A stretch of DNA of 64,000 nucleotides. It comes from Bradyrhizobium sp. AZCC 2262. Its GTDB lineage: Bacteria > Pseudomonadota > Alphaproteobacteria > Rhizobiales > Xanthobacteraceae. Each line of letters starts with the position of its first letter. Position 1 is the first letter of the stretch. Positions 8,998 to 17,873 of this stretch are shown here, one piece after another. The notes beneath the pieces were generated by a model. The model saw only the letters and a list, made by a program, of their open reading frames with translations. It did no database searches and was not told the origin of the DNA. A program made the translations under genes and the position numbers. The stretch is from contig NZ_JAZHRT010000001.1 in NCBI RefSeq assembly GCF_036924535.1, positions 8,184,001-8,248,000 of the forward strand, read 5' to 3'.

Positions 8998-10371
8998 CTA
9001 CTTCCTCACGCAGATGACTCGCACCACGGACGCCTTGGCGTCCGCCGATGCACCGGCCGCGTGCACGCCATTGGCCTTGAGGAAGTCGCGCACCGTATCT
9101 GACGTCACCAGCACCGCTTGCGCCGACGGCAGGCCATTGGCGGGGCCGGCGACCTGAACCGGCTTCAACAGCGCAACGCCGGCAAATCGGCCGTCGCTGT
9201 CCAGTGCGGCCGCGCCGGAAAAACCCGGCGGAGGCGCGGGCGTCAACGCCATGTCGCTGCCGCCGCCAAGCTGCGCCACCGAAGCCTTGACGCTGCTCAC
9301 CGCGGCACCGCCGCCCTGGCTCTGCGGATCGGCAATGCCCGTGAGGTCGAGCGCCGTCTTCGTGGCGGCGTTGGCGAGGTTGAGTGCTTTGAGCCCGCGT
9401 GCGCCATAGATGCGCAGCAGCGCGAGATCGTGCTCCTTGTCCTCGGCGACGCGATCGGCATTGCCAAAGCCCGCGATCGCGACCGTGAGGCAGCCGTCGG
9501 TGATCTGGCGATCGGCAATGATCGCGCCGTCGTCACTGACGACGACGCCGGTGCCGTATTCCACCGTCTTGCGCGGGGGAGGCCCAGCCGCTTGCACGGC
9601 GGCCGGAAACGCATTGAATGCGCTCGACATCGCGATCACGACCGGTTCCACGGTATTCTCGGTCGCCTGATCGTAGAGGATGGTGAGGATGCGAACCTCG
9701 TCGCCCTTGAAGGTGCCGCGCAGATAAAACTTTTTAAGGCCCTGCAGGCCGGACAGCACGAAGAAGTCCGGCTTGACCACGGTGTAGTCGATATTGCGCG
9801 CCGGTTCCTTTTTCTCGCGCTCGGCGAGCTTTGACGTCACGGGGCCGGCTTCCTTGCGCCGCGCCAGTTGGATCTGGATCGTGCCGGTCGGCGAGGTCCA
9901 TTTGGTGCCGTTGGCGTCGCTGGCCTGCTGCGGCACCAGTTTGGTGGGAATCCCCAGCCGCACGCCGGTGCCGGGATCGGTGACGATCTTCCAGCCGACG
10001 CTTTCCTGCTTTTTCTTGGCGGTGTCGGCGAGTGTGCCGCGCTCCTGCGGATTGAGCACGCCGGTCGGCTTGCCGCCGCGTCCCTTCTGGAATTCCTTGA
10101 TGGCGTTGACCATGCGCTCGCTGATATCGCCTGTGATGGCACCGTTATATTGGCCGACCCAGGCGAGGTCCGACTGCAGCGCCAGCCGCTCGGCCAGCCC
10201 CATCGCGTTGGCCGTCTCCTCCGGCTTCTGCAGCGCGGGACGGATCGGTATCGCGGTGACCGGTTTTGGCTTGGCGCCGGCCGTGGCGGGTGGCGTCATC
10301 TGCGCCCGCGCCTCCGAGGTCGCCAAACCCAAGGCCGCGATCATCAATGTTGCCGAAAGCACCGATCTCAT
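8998..10371 (-). CDS. Exported trypsin-like protein with peptidoglycan-binding-like N-terminus; catalytic His missing
   Basis: A 457-residue protein with a signal peptide (cleavage near ARAQ, residue 24). Residues about 58-115 resemble a peptidoglycan-binding/SEL-like helical module, with GLAERLALQSDLAW and INGDISERMVNAIKEFQ-like spacing. Residues about 270-435 have a trypsin/DegP-like fold: GTGVVVSDDGAII, Asp315 in EHDLALLRI and Ser385 in GFSGAA. The place where the catalytic His should stand reads IIADRQITDGC, with no His. It may therefore be a non-catalytic, binding-only relative. Start ATG 10369-10371 was chosen for the signal peptide; no clear ribosome binding site is seen. Confidence 0.78.
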   Translation of the reverse strand: MRSVLSATLMIAALGLATSEARAQMTPPATAGAKPKPVTAIPIRPALQKPEETANAMGLAERLALQSDLAWVGQYNGAITGDISERMVNAIKEFQKGRGGKPTGVLNPQERGTLADTAKKKQESVGWKIVTDPGTGVRLGIPTKLVPQQASDANGTKWTSPTGTIQIQLARRKEAGPVTSKLAEREKKEPARNIDYTVVKPDFFVLSGLQGLKKFYLRGTFKGDEVRILTILYDQATENTVEPVVIAMSSAFNAFPAAVQAAGPPPRKTVEYGTGVVVSDDGAIIADRQITDGCLTVAIAGFGNADRVAEDKEHDLALLRIYGARGLKALNLANAATKTALDLTGIADPQSQGGGAAVSSVKASVAQLGGGSDMALTPAPPPGFSGAAALDSDGRFAGVALLKPVQVAGPANGLPSAQAVLVTSDTVRDFLKANGVHAAGASADAKASVVRVICVRK

Positions 10372-10494
10372 GACAAATCCAGGAGAATACCGGGGTGGAA
10401 TAAGGGAGTGCGCATTGACGTTCGGCCAATTAAGCACATCTGCTGAGTCGGCACCAACCGCACCTCGGTTCAGGAGCCAGGAAACAGACCGACC

Positions 10495-11298
10495 ATGCTG
10501 ACGGCCGACGAACTCGAACGTTACGCCCGCCATATCGTGCTGCGCGAAGTGGGTGGCCCGGGGCAAACCGCACTGAAAGAGGCGTCCGTGCTGGTGATCG
10601 GCGCCGGCGGCCTCGGTGCGCCGGTCCTGATGTATCTGGCGGCCGCCGGTGTCGGCACGCTCGGCGCGGTCGATGACGACATCGTCTCGCTCTCTAACCT
10701 GCAGCGCCAGATCATCCACACCACGCCCGACATCGGACGGCGCAAGGTCGACAGCGCCGCCGAAGTGGTTCACGCGCTCAATCCGCATGTTCATTTCGAG
10801 GCGCATGCGGTGCGTCTCGATGCAAGGAACGCGATGTCGCTGATCGGCGGCTACGATCTCGTGCTCGACGGCTCCGACAATTTCGAAACCCGCTATCTGG
10901 TGTCCGACGCCTGTTTCTTCGCCGGCAAGCCGCTGATCACGGCAGCGCTGGGCCAGTTCGACGGATCGCTGACCACGATCCGCGCGCATGAACATGGCGC
11001 CGACGGCGAGTTCAATCCGACCTATCGCTGCCTGTTTCCCGAGCCGCCGCCGCCTGGCACCGTGCCGGCCTGCGCCGAAGCCGGCGTCATGGGCGCGTTG
11101 GCGGGCGTGCTGGGCTCGATGATGGCGCTGGAGGCGATCCGCGAGATCGTTGGTTTCGGCGAAGGCCTGGTCGGCCGGCTGGTGATGGTGGACGCGCGCG
11201 CAATGCGGTTCGAGACGTTGCGCTACGGGCGCGATCCGGCCAATCCGCTCAACGGCGATAAGCCCACGATCACCGATTTGAGCGGCTACGCGGCCTGA
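10495..11298 (+). CDS. moeB: MoeB/ThiF/HesA family adenylyltransferase
   Basis: An E1-like enzyme of 267 residues that adenylates the C-terminal Gly of a small sulfur carrier such as MoaD or ThiS, for molybdopterin or thiamin synthesis. Visible features are the nucleotide loop VIGAGGLGAPVLMYLAAAG, the DDDIVSLSNLQRQIIH block, and a cysteine region CLFPEPPPPGTVPACAEAGV. There is no C-terminal rhodanese domain. moeB is the most likely identity; no moaD or thiS lies next to it. It converges on the tetR gene with only 9 bases between them. Confidence 0.88.
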   Translation: MLTADELERYARHIVLREVGGPGQTALKEASVLVIGAGGLGAPVLMYLAAAGVGTLGAVDDDIVSLSNLQRQIIHTTPDIGRRKVDSAAEVVHALNPHVHFEAHAVRLDARNAMSLIGGYDLVLDGSDNFETRYLVSDACFFAGKPLITAALGQFDGSLTTIRAHEHGADGEFNPTYRCLFPEPPPPGTVPACAEAGVMGALAGVLGSMMALEAIREIVGFGEGLVGRLVMVDARAMRFETLRYGRDPANPLNGDKPTITDLSGYAA

Positions 11299-11307
11299 AC
11301 CTCATCG

Positions 11308-11958
11308 TCAGGCCCTGTGCGGGTCTGACGCCGCATAGGCGCGCATCAGGCGCGTCACGGCGCGCCGGGCGTGCCGATCGATCTCCTCGCGATGCGGAGA
11401 GGGGATCGTGCCCAGCAGTGCGCGCGTGAAGAGTTCGCCCTGCAACAGTCCGATAAAGCTGTGTCCGAATTCGGCGCGATCGTCGATCTCGATCAGTTTC
11501 TGCTTCAACAGCCGCGCCACGATCGCGCGAACGCACTCCATGCCGTGATCCCTGGTGAAGGCGCTGTAGGTGCGGCCGACCGCGGACAGCCGGTCACCTT
11601 CCGCGACCGCGATTCGGAATAGCGCCAGCTTCTTTGGCTGCAACATCAGCGCGAGCAATTGCGCGGCAAAACGCTGTAACGCGGTCAGTGGATCGAGCGT
11701 CTCGTCCGCGGCAATGGCATCCAGCGCGTCGGTGCCCTGCCGGGTCGACCATGCCATCAGCGCTTCGAACAGCGCCTCCTTGCTGGGGTAACGCGCATAT
11801 AACGTTGTCTTGGACGCGCGCGCCCGGCTCGCGACGTCGAGCATCCGCGCGCCATGAAAGCCCTTTTCGGTGAAGACGTCGAAGGCGGCCTGCAGGATCT
11901 CCTCCTCGCGCGCGGAGTCCTCCTGCGACAGCTTCGCCGCCGGATCCGAACGCTTCAT
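11308..11958 (-). CDS. TetR family transcriptional regulator
   Basis: A 216-residue one-component repressor. The N-terminal helix-turn-helix is clear: EEEILQAAFDVFTEKGFHGA, then VASRARASKTTLYARYPSKE. The C-terminal ligand domain is unassigned. The ATG at 11956-11958 is preferred. An earlier ATG (11983-11985) lies inside an operator palindrome. It is divergent from an unknown gene at 12024, with two near-identical 16-base palindromes between them, which strongly suggests control of itself and that gene. Confidence 0.9.
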   Translation of the reverse strand: MKRSDPAAKLSQEDSAREEEILQAAFDVFTEKGFHGARMLDVASRARASKTTLYARYPSKEALFEALMAWSTRQGTDALDAIAADETLDPLTALQRFAAQLLALMLQPKKLALFRIAVAEGDRLSAVGRTYSAFTRDHGMECVRAIVARLLKQKLIEIDDRAEFGHSFIGLLQGELFTRALLGTIPSPHREEIDRHARRAVTRLMRAYAASDPHRA

Positions 11959-11976
11959 CCTTGCCCGCCTTGACTG

Positions 11977-12016
11977 AGTACCCATGGGTACTGTATAGCA
12001 AGTACCCTTGGGTACT
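11977..12016. promoter_or_regulatory. Twin TetR operator palindromes
   Basis: Two 16-base palindromes: AGTACCCATGGGTACT (11977-11992, perfect) and AGTACCCTTGGGTACT (12001-12016, one central mismatch), with 8 bases between them and centres 24 bases apart. They occupy the whole space between tetR and the divergent gene, so a bound TetR protein would block both promoters. Confidence 0.8.
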
Positions 12017-12023
12017 CAAAACG

Positions 12024-13136
12024 ATGCGCGCGATCATGCAGGGTCAGGGACGGATTTCGAGGCGCGAGGTGCTGAGCGACAGCGGGCCTGGCATCGTTCT
12101 GCCTCCCGACCTGCTGCAGCCCTTCCTGCTGCGGTTTCGGCGCGAGGACATGCACATCATGGCGTTCTTCAGCGGCCATCCCGACTACGAGGCCGTGGAA
12201 GCCATGATCAGCTATCGCGGGGATGGCACGCCTTCGATCCGTGCGATTCTCACCCGTCACGACCAGAGCCAGATCGACCACGTCAATGACGCCGGTCTGT
12301 CCGCCGAGGGACATGGTGTTGTCCGCGAGACCTGCCGTCGCGACATCGCGCTTGCCGTCGAAGCCTTGCCGGGCAGGCGGCACGCGCGGCTGCAGTTCGA
12401 CTCGCATGCGGGCGAGCCTGTCGTGCTCGACATCACGACCGTCGGCGAGCCGGATCCCAAACGCGGCGGCATCTCCGATCCCGGCAGCCACTCGCCCAGC
12501 ACCAGCCTGCCGCTGATGCGGCGGCGCGCAAGCGCGCTTGCAGGACCACAGACCGAGGTGTTCGTCGGCGGCAAGCGTTTCGAGGTTCCCGTCAAGATCA
12601 GCTCCGGGCCCTTCATCGCGCATGAAGGTTATTTTACGGAAGGGCACATTTTCGGGGCCATACGCGCCGGAACGATCAGCTATCGCCTGAAGACAAGGCC
12701 CGCCCGAATGGCGGTTGGAGAGGAATGGATTTTCGAGGGCGATGGCCGGGTCATGATCTATCGAATCGAGAACAGCAGCTCGGATGGAAAGCTGCGCATC
12801 GCGGGAAAAGATGCGCCCGGCGAATCAATCGAAGCCTTCGCAGTCGGCGAGGGGTTGCGGATCACCCGGATAAGCTGTCTCGCGGACGGGAGGCCTCAGG
12901 GCGGACTCGATCTCGCATTCGATGAAGCGGGGCGCTTCAGCCTCGCGATGGACGGCGAGACGATCGTCTCGGGATCGGCAGAGTCGAAGCAGCAGGCCGG
13001 GACGGCCGTCATCACCCTTTCCCCAACGCAGCCGGATTGGGCCGTGGCGAGACAGGTCCGCGTTACCTGCTCGCGCGACGGCGATTTGCTGACCGCGGTG
13101 ACGACGATCGGCCGCAGCCCGCCCGCTCAACCGTGA
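12024..13136 (+). CDS. Protein of unknown function under a divergent TetR regulator
   Basis: A 370-residue protein I do not recognise. It has no signal peptide or membrane segment. The composition is beta-rich, with alternating hydrophobic and polar stretches in the second half (for example GTISYRLKTRPARMAVGEEW), and the two halves may be separate domains. A short loop near the middle (PDPKRGGISDPGSHSPS) looks disordered. The start ATG 12024 is just past the second operator palindrome; ATG 12036 is possible. The operator layout implies induction by the TetR ligand. Confidence 0.7.
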   Translation: MRAIMQGQGRISRREVLSDSGPGIVLPPDLLQPFLLRFRREDMHIMAFFSGHPDYEAVEAMISYRGDGTPSIRAILTRHDQSQIDHVNDAGLSAEGHGVVRETCRRDIALAVEALPGRRHARLQFDSHAGEPVVLDITTVGEPDPKRGGISDPGSHSPSTSLPLMRRRASALAGPQTEVFVGGKRFEVPVKISSGPFIAHEGYFTEGHIFGAIRAGTISYRLKTRPARMAVGEEWIFEGDGRVMIYRIENSSSDGKLRIAGKDAPGESIEAFAVGEGLRITRISCLADGRPQGGLDLAFDEAGRFSLAMDGETIVSGSAESKQQAGTAVITLSPTQPDWAVARQVRVTCSRDGDLLTAVTTIGRSPPAQP

Positions 13137-13176
13137 CACCGCCGGACGTCGTCGATCTGAGCGGGCCTCGCCGGGG

Positions 13177-14184
13177 TCAGGATGCCTTGGCCGGCTTCTC
13201 GCTGTCGAGGTGCGCCATCTGCTCGGCGGCGTAGCGCGTGCCGGCGGCGGCGTTTGGCGGAAACGCGCTGGCGAGCGCGATGAGATGCGCGTCCGCTAAT
13301 TTCACATCGAGTGCGCCGAGTGCCTCTGTCAGCCGATCGCGTCGCCGCGCCCCGACCAGCGGCACGATGTCGTTACCCTGCGCGGCGACCCAGGCGATCG
13401 CGACCTGTGCCGGGGTTGCGCCGATTTGCTCGGCGATGGCGCGCAAGAGTTCGACCAAGGCCAGATTTGCATCGAGATTGCTGCCCTGGAACCGTGGGGT
13501 CGCGAGGCGGAAATCCCTTGTCCCCGAACGGTCCTTTGACCAATGCCCGCTGATCAGGCCACGCGACAGCACGCCATAGGCGGTGATCGCGATGCCGAGC
13601 TCGCGGCAGGTCTTGAGAATGTCGCTTTCGATGCCGCGCGCGATCAGCGAATACTCGATCTGCAGATCGGCGATCGGGTGCACGCGATGTGCCCGCCGAA
13701 TGGTGTCCGACCCGACCTCCGACAGTCCGATGTGTTTGACGTATCCGGCTTTCACCATGTCGGCGATGACGCCGACTGTCTCCTCAATCGGCACCGACGG
13801 GTCGAGCCGCGCGGGACGATAGATATCGATGACGTCAACGCCGAGCCGTTGCAGCGAGTAGACGAGAAAGTTTTTCACCGCGACAGGTCGGCAATCGATG
13901 CCGCCGAACCCCATCGCGGGATCGCGCAGCCCGCCGAACTTGACGCTGATCTGGAGATTGTCGCGATTGCGGCCGGTGAGCGCTTCGCGGATCAGCATCT
14001 CATTGTGGCCCATGCCGTAGAAGTCGCCGGTGTCGAGCAGGGTGATGCCGGCATCGAGCGCGGCGTGGATGGTGGCGATGCTCTCGCTGCGGTCGGCCGG
14101 GCCGTAGAAGTCCGACATGCCCATGCAGCCGAGGCCGATGGCCGAGACGGACGGACCTGTTGTGCCGAGTTTGCGCTTTTCCAT
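13177..14184 (-). CDS. Aldo/keto reductase
   Basis: A 335-residue NADPH-dependent oxidoreductase of the aldo/keto reductase superfamily with the (beta/alpha)8 barrel pattern. N-terminal motifs [21 protein letters not shown] and [12 protein letters not shown] contain the family Asp and Tyr. The IGLSEVG block and the late IPLVGAR-like sequence [12 protein letters not shown] bind cofactor. Similar genes act on aldehydes or quinones; the substrate is not clear here. A GAGGAG ribosome site precedes ATG 14182-14184. It is divergent from the LysR gene at 14305, which probably controls it. Confidence 0.92.
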   Translation of the reverse strand: MEKRKLGTTGPSVSAIGLGCMGMSDFYGPADRSESIATIHAALDAGITLLDTGDFYGMGHNEMLIREALTGRNRDNLQISVKFGGLRDPAMGFGGIDCRPVAVKNFLVYSLQRLGVDVIDIYRPARLDPSVPIEETVGVIADMVKAGYVKHIGLSEVGSDTIRRAHRVHPIADLQIEYSLIARGIESDILKTCRELGIAITAYGVLSRGLISGHWSKDRSGTRDFRLATPRFQGSNLDANLALVELLRAIAEQIGATPAQVAIAWVAAQGNDIVPLVGARRRDRLTEALGALDVKLADAHLIALASAFPPNAAAGTRYAAEQMAHLDSEKPAKAS

Positions 14185-14285
14185 GGTGGTTCTCCTCGTG
14201 ATCGGTGGCTGGTATTCGCGCCGTGATGACGAGGCTGGTATGGACCTTCTCGATTAAAGCGATAAGCTGGACAATTATAAATAGC

Positions 14286-14305
14286 TTGTTCAATATATCG
14301 AACAA
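14286..14305. promoter_or_regulatory. Inverted repeat overlapping the LysR start codon
   Basis: TTGTTC, 8 bases, GAACAA: a perfect 6+6 inverted repeat whose last base is the A of the LysR gene's ATG. A TATAAAT-like stretch lies just upstream (about 14275-14282). The position suggests autorepression by LysR, or control of the divergent reductase gene. Confidence 0.5.
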
Positions 14306-15219
14306 TGAAGGATTTCGATCTCCGCGACCTCGATGCGTTCGTCGCCGTGGCGCGCACGCGGAATTTCCGCCGCGCCGCGGTCGAGCAGGGCGTCTCCGTC
14401 TCGAGCCTCAGCCAACGGCTGCGCGACATGGAGGAGCGGCTCGGCGTCCGGCTGATGAACCGAACCACGCGCAGCGTAGCCCTCACCGAAGCCGGCGAAT
14501 TGTTGCTGGCCCGTGTCGGGCCCGCCATGTCGGATGTCGGCGCGGCACTCGATCAGGTGCGCGGCTTGCGGGCCGTGCCGTCGGGGCGTCTACGTATCAA
14601 TGCGCCGCCGCCGGCGATCGATCTGGTGCTGGCGCCGATGGTCGCGCCGTTTCTTGCAGCGCATCCCAGGATCGATCTGGAGATCGTCGGCGAGAGTGCG
14701 TTCGTCGATATCGTGGCCGAAGGTTTTGACGCCGGCGTGCGCTATGGCGAGCATCTGGCGCAAGACATGATTGCGGTCTCGCTCGGGGCGCCACAGCGCT
14801 ACGCGGTAGTGGCCTCGCGCGAATACGTCGCGCAGCATGGAAGCCCCAAGCATCCGAAGGATCTGCTGCAACATTCTTGTATCCGCACCCGCTTTAGCAG
14901 CGGCGCGATGCTGGACTGGGAATTCGAAAAGGCGGGCCGCGTCGTAAAAGTCTCGCCGCCGCCCAAATTAATTGCGACCTATCTCGGCCTCGCGTTGCGC
15001 GCCGTGCATGACGGCACAGGCTTCTGGCTGACGTTCGAGGGCTACGTTCGCTACGGCATCAAGTCCGGCGCGCTGGTCAGCGTGCTTGACGATTGGTGCG
15101 CCCCGTTTCCGGGGCCGTTCTTGTACTACCCGAGCCGCCGACAACCGCCGCCGGCGCTGGCGGCGTTCGTGGCTTTCGTTGCGGAATGGCGCAGGCGGGA
15201 GCGGCGAAGGAGCAAGTAG
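14305..15219 (+). CDS. LysR family transcriptional regulator
   Basis: A 304-residue LysR regulator. The winged helix-turn-helix is at the N-terminus (LDAFVAVARTRNFRRAAVEQ, SSLSQRLRDMEERLGVRL, NRTTRSVALTEAG), followed by a substrate-binding domain. Its sequence style resembles the large LysR subgroup (CrgA/PA14-type) that often pairs with a divergent oxidoreductase. The aldo/keto reductase at 13177-14184 is divergent and the likely target. Confidence 0.92.
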   Translation: MKDFDLRDLDAFVAVARTRNFRRAAVEQGVSVSSLSQRLRDMEERLGVRLMNRTTRSVALTEAGELLLARVGPAMSDVGAALDQVRGLRAVPSGRLRINAPPPAIDLVLAPMVAPFLAAHPRIDLEIVGESAFVDIVAEGFDAGVRYGEHLAQDMIAVSLGAPQRYAVVASREYVAQHGSPKHPKDLLQHSCIRTRFSSGAMLDWEFEKAGRVVKVSPPPKLIATYLGLALRAVHDGTGFWLTFEGYVRYGIKSGALVSVLDDWCAPFPGPFLYYPSRRQPPPALAAFVAFVAEWRRRERRRSK

Positions 15220-15225
15220 TATCCT

Positions 15226-15312
15226 GTAGCTCGGATGAGCGCAGCGACATCCGGGGCGGTCTCTCCAGCGGATACAGTTTTCCCGGATATCGCTGCGCTC
15301 ATCCGGGCTACG
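15226..15312. repeat. Dispersed palindromic repeat, family D
   Basis: An imperfect long inverted repeat: GTAGCTCGGATGAGCGCAGC on the left and GCTGCGCTCATCCGGGCTAC on the right. It lies between two converging genes, and its right arm supplies the TAG stop codon of the kinase gene (15308-15310). Confidence 0.75.
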
Positions 15313-15979
15313 GCTTCACCGATTTCAAAATTCTTGGCACTTCCAGATCATTGTAGTCGATCACGATATCGGCCTGCCGCTCGGGGGCGCATTCGGCGAG
15401 GTATCGCGTCTGGCCGCCGACATAGCGCTGATGCGGCGGCGCGTTGGGGTCGATGGCGTCGAAGCTTTGGCCGCGCGCCGCGCCACGCGGCAGCGATACG
15501 TCGAAATCGACTTTCAAGAATATCGAAAGATCCCAGCAGGATCGCAATTCGGGACGATGCAGGAAGATGCCGTCGACGATGAGCGCAGCCGTCGGCCCGG
15601 CCTGTTGCGGATACGGATCGAACGGCCTGTCATTGTCGAGGCCAAACTGCTTCGCGACGTATTGGCCGGAACCACCGGGGCTCAAGGGCTCGAGCAACAG
15701 CCGACGAAACGAAGCGTAATCGTAGGAGTCGAGATAGAAGCCATCAGGCGAATATCTGCCGCGCGCGTAGCGAAGGTTTTTCGGATTGTGAAAATCGTCC
15801 ACCGAGGCGCGGATCACCGGCCGGCCCCGTGCGGCAACCAGCGGCGCCAGCGTATCCGCCAATGTCGTCTTGCCGGCGCCATCGACGCCGTCGATGGCCA
15901 CGTGAATTCTTCGATCAGGAGAAAAGCCGATTACAGTATCGGCGAGGCGGGCGAGCAAGGATGCGTGCGCTGCGCTCAC
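15308..15979 (-). CDS. Uridine kinase-like P-loop protein
   Basis: A 223-residue nucleoside-kinase-like protein. The Walker A motif is GVDGAGKTTLAD near residue 31, followed by the ASVDDFHNPKNLRYARGRYS block typical of uridine kinase relatives, where the Asp binds the nucleoside. The substrate could be uridine or another small molecule. The start is GTG 15977-15979, 10 bases after the dehydrogenase stop, so the two genes form an operon. Its stop codon lies within a dispersed repeat, so the original C-terminus may have been altered. Confidence 0.8.
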   Translation of the reverse strand: MSAAHASLLARLADTVIGFSPDRRIHVAIDGVDGAGKTTLADTLAPLVAARGRPVIRASVDDFHNPKNLRYARGRYSPDGFYLDSYDYASFRRLLLEPLSPGGSGQYVAKQFGLDNDRPFDPYPQQAGPTAALIVDGIFLHRPELRSCWDLSIFLKVDFDVSLPRGAARGQSFDAIDPNAPPHQRYVGGQTRYLAECAPERQADIVIDYNDLEVPRILKSVKP

Positions 15980-15989
15980 GCCTTCCCGC

Positions 15990-16991
15990 TCACAGCATGC
16001 TGGGCAGCACGCGGTCCGGCGGCTTGTGGTTGTCGAGGAAGGTTCGGATGTTGATGATCACCTTCTCGCCCATCTCGACGCGGCCTTCGATCGTGGCCGA
16101 GCCCATATGCGGCAACAGCGTCACCTTGCCGGCCCTGGCAAGCCGTACCAGTTTTGGATTGACCGCGGGTTCGTGCTCGTACACGTCGAGTGCCGCGCCG
16201 CCAATGTCCCCGGCCTCGATCAGCTTGATCAGCGTGTCCTCGTCGATCACCTCGCCGCGCGCGGTGTTGACGATATAGGCCTCTTTCCGGATCAGCTTCA
16301 AGCGCCGCGCCGAGAGCAGATGAAACGTTGCCGGCGTATGCGGACAGTTCACCGAGATGATGTCCATCCGCGCCAGCATCTGGTCGAGGCTCTCCCAATA
16401 GGTCGCGCCGAGTTCCTCGGCGATAACAGGCGCTACGGGACGGCGGTTGTGATAGTGGATCTGCAGGCCGAAGGCGCGCGCCCGGCGTGCCACGGCCTGT
16501 CCGATGCGGCCCATGCCGACGATGCCGAGACGTTTGCCGCCGATGCGATGGCCGAGCATCCAGGTCGGCGACCAGCCCGGCCAGTTCTTTCCCTCGGTGA
16601 GGATCGATGCGCCCTCGATCAGCCGCCGCGGCACCGCGAGAATCAGCGCCATGGTCATGTCGGCGGTGTCTTCGGTCAAAACCTTCGGCGTGTTGGTCAC
16701 CGTGATGCCGCGCGCATGCGCCGCCGTGACGTCGATATTGTCGACGCCGTTGCCGAAATTGGCGATCATGCGCAGCTTGCAGTCGGGATGCTTGAGCATC
16801 TCCTCGTTGATCAAGTCGGTGACGGTCGGCACCAGCACGTCGGCGGTGCGGACCGCGTCCGCGACCTGTTCCGGCGTCATCGGCGTGTCGTCGAGGTTCA
16901 ATCTCGCGTCGAACAGCTCGCGCATCCGGGTCTCGATCGAGTCCGGCAGCTTGCGGGTGACGACGACGAGAGGTTTTTTCTTAACCGACAT
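15990..16991 (-). CDS. D-isomer-specific 2-hydroxyacid dehydrogenase
   Basis: A 333-residue NAD(P)-dependent dehydrogenase of the glyoxylate/hydroxypyruvate reductase type. The Rossmann loop is GIVGMGRIGQAVARRARAFG. Catalytic residues are visible in the Arg block NTARGEVIDEDTL, the Glu region YEHEP, and the His of LLPHMGSAT. It reduces glyoxylate or hydroxypyruvate to the D-2-hydroxy acid. Start is ATG 16989-16991. It sits 10 bases upstream of the kinase-like gene and is probably co-transcribed with it. Confidence 0.9.
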   Translation of the reverse strand: MSVKKKPLVVVTRKLPDSIETRMRELFDARLNLDDTPMTPEQVADAVRTADVLVPTVTDLINEEMLKHPDCKLRMIANFGNGVDNIDVTAAHARGITVTNTPKVLTEDTADMTMALILAVPRRLIEGASILTEGKNWPGWSPTWMLGHRIGGKRLGIVGMGRIGQAVARRARAFGLQIHYHNRRPVAPVIAEELGATYWESLDQMLARMDIISVNCPHTPATFHLLSARRLKLIRKEAYIVNTARGEVIDEDTLIKLIEAGDIGGAALDVYEHEPAVNPKLVRLARAGKVTLLPHMGSATIEGRVEMGEKVIINIRTFLDNHKPPDRVLPSML

Positions 16992-17162
16992 GTCCTGCTC
17001 TCATGAGGCAATGGCTCGCCAGAGTTCGCCGTTCAGACCTCATTAACCCGGTTGTTCGACACTGCTGACGCCACGCGGTCCCGGTGTCCCGCTGTTTCCT
17101 CAGGTAAGTCCTTGGGTTCCCAAATACTTGCCGAGGATTTTCAGCAGAAAATTCGAGCGTTC

Positions 17163-17312
17163 TTGTTCTCAACGTTCCGTCCTCTCTATCAGAAGGCCGG
17201 GCCAAGACAAGAACCCCCGGAAGTCACAATCCGGGGGCGACCAAAGCGGGGCACAGGGGTTTGGGGTTTTCGGGCGTTAGCGAGCGGTTTCAACTCGAAG
17301 AATTCGAGTTGA
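17163..17312 (+). promoter_or_regulatory. Promoter and structured leader of the SH3 protein gene
   Basis: The 346-base gap before 17338 has no other gene. It holds a sigma70-like promoter (TTGTTC 17163-17168, 17-base spacer, CTATCA 17186-17191). A hairpin with 8-base arms CCCCCGGA/TCCGGGGG follows at 17214-17237. Next is a 23-base palindrome at 17290-17312 (10-base arms TCAACTCGAA/TTCGAGTTGA, loop GAA), ending 25 bases before the start codon. Confidence 0.45.
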
Positions 17313-17337
17313 GAGTAGCTCGGCGGGAGACGAGTTG

Positions 17338-17865
17338 ATGGCGTTGGGGCGTTTCTGTTCGGTGGCGGTGCTGGCGGGGTGCTGGCTTTTGGCATCGGTC
17401 AGCACAGGTTTTTCGGCCAAGGATTCGGCCACCACGACCAGCGGCCTGCCGGTGCCGCGATATGTCAGCCTCAAATCCGACCATGTGAATGTCCGGGCCG
17501 GTCCGACCAAGGATAATGATGTCGCCTGGATCTATACGCGCTCGGGCCTGCCGGTCGAAATCACCGCCGAGTTCGAGAATTGGCGCCGCGTGCGCGATTC
17601 CGAGGGCTCCGAGGGCTGGGTCTATCATTCCCTGCTGTCCGGCCGCCGCACTGCGGTCGTCACCATGAAGACCAAGGACGAGCTTGCGTCGCTGTACGAT
17701 CGTCCCGATCCGGCCAGCGCGATTGCGGCTCGCCTGCAGGTTGGCGTCGTCACTCAGGTCAAGAAATGCGCCAATGGCTGGTGCCGCGTGATCGGCAACG
17801 GTTTTGACGGCTGGATCGAGCAGCAGCGCCTGTGGGGCGTGTATGCGGATGAGAAGGTGGAGTGA
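17338..17865 (+). CDS. Exported bacterial SH3-domain protein
   Basis: A 175-residue protein with a signal peptide (hydrophobic VAVLAGCWLLASVSTGFSA, cleavage near residue 27). One bacterial SH3 domain follows: residues about 40-98 contain VSLKSDHVNVRAGP and EGWVYHSLLSGRR. A second SH3-like unit spans about 105-165 (ASLYDRPDPASAIAARL, WCRVIGNGFDGWIEQ). Such domains bind peptidoglycan peptides or wall enzymes in the periplasm. Start is ATG 17338 with GGGAGA upstream; a TTG one codon earlier is less likely. Confidence 0.85.
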   Translation: MALGRFCSVAVLAGCWLLASVSTGFSAKDSATTTSGLPVPRYVSLKSDHVNVRAGPTKDNDVAWIYTRSGLPVEITAEFENWRRVRDSEGSEGWVYHSLLSGRRTAVVTMKTKDELASLYDRPDPASAIAARLQVGVVTQVKKCANGWCRVIGNGFDGWIEQQRLWGVYADEKVE

Positions 17866-17873
17866 CGCGCAGC

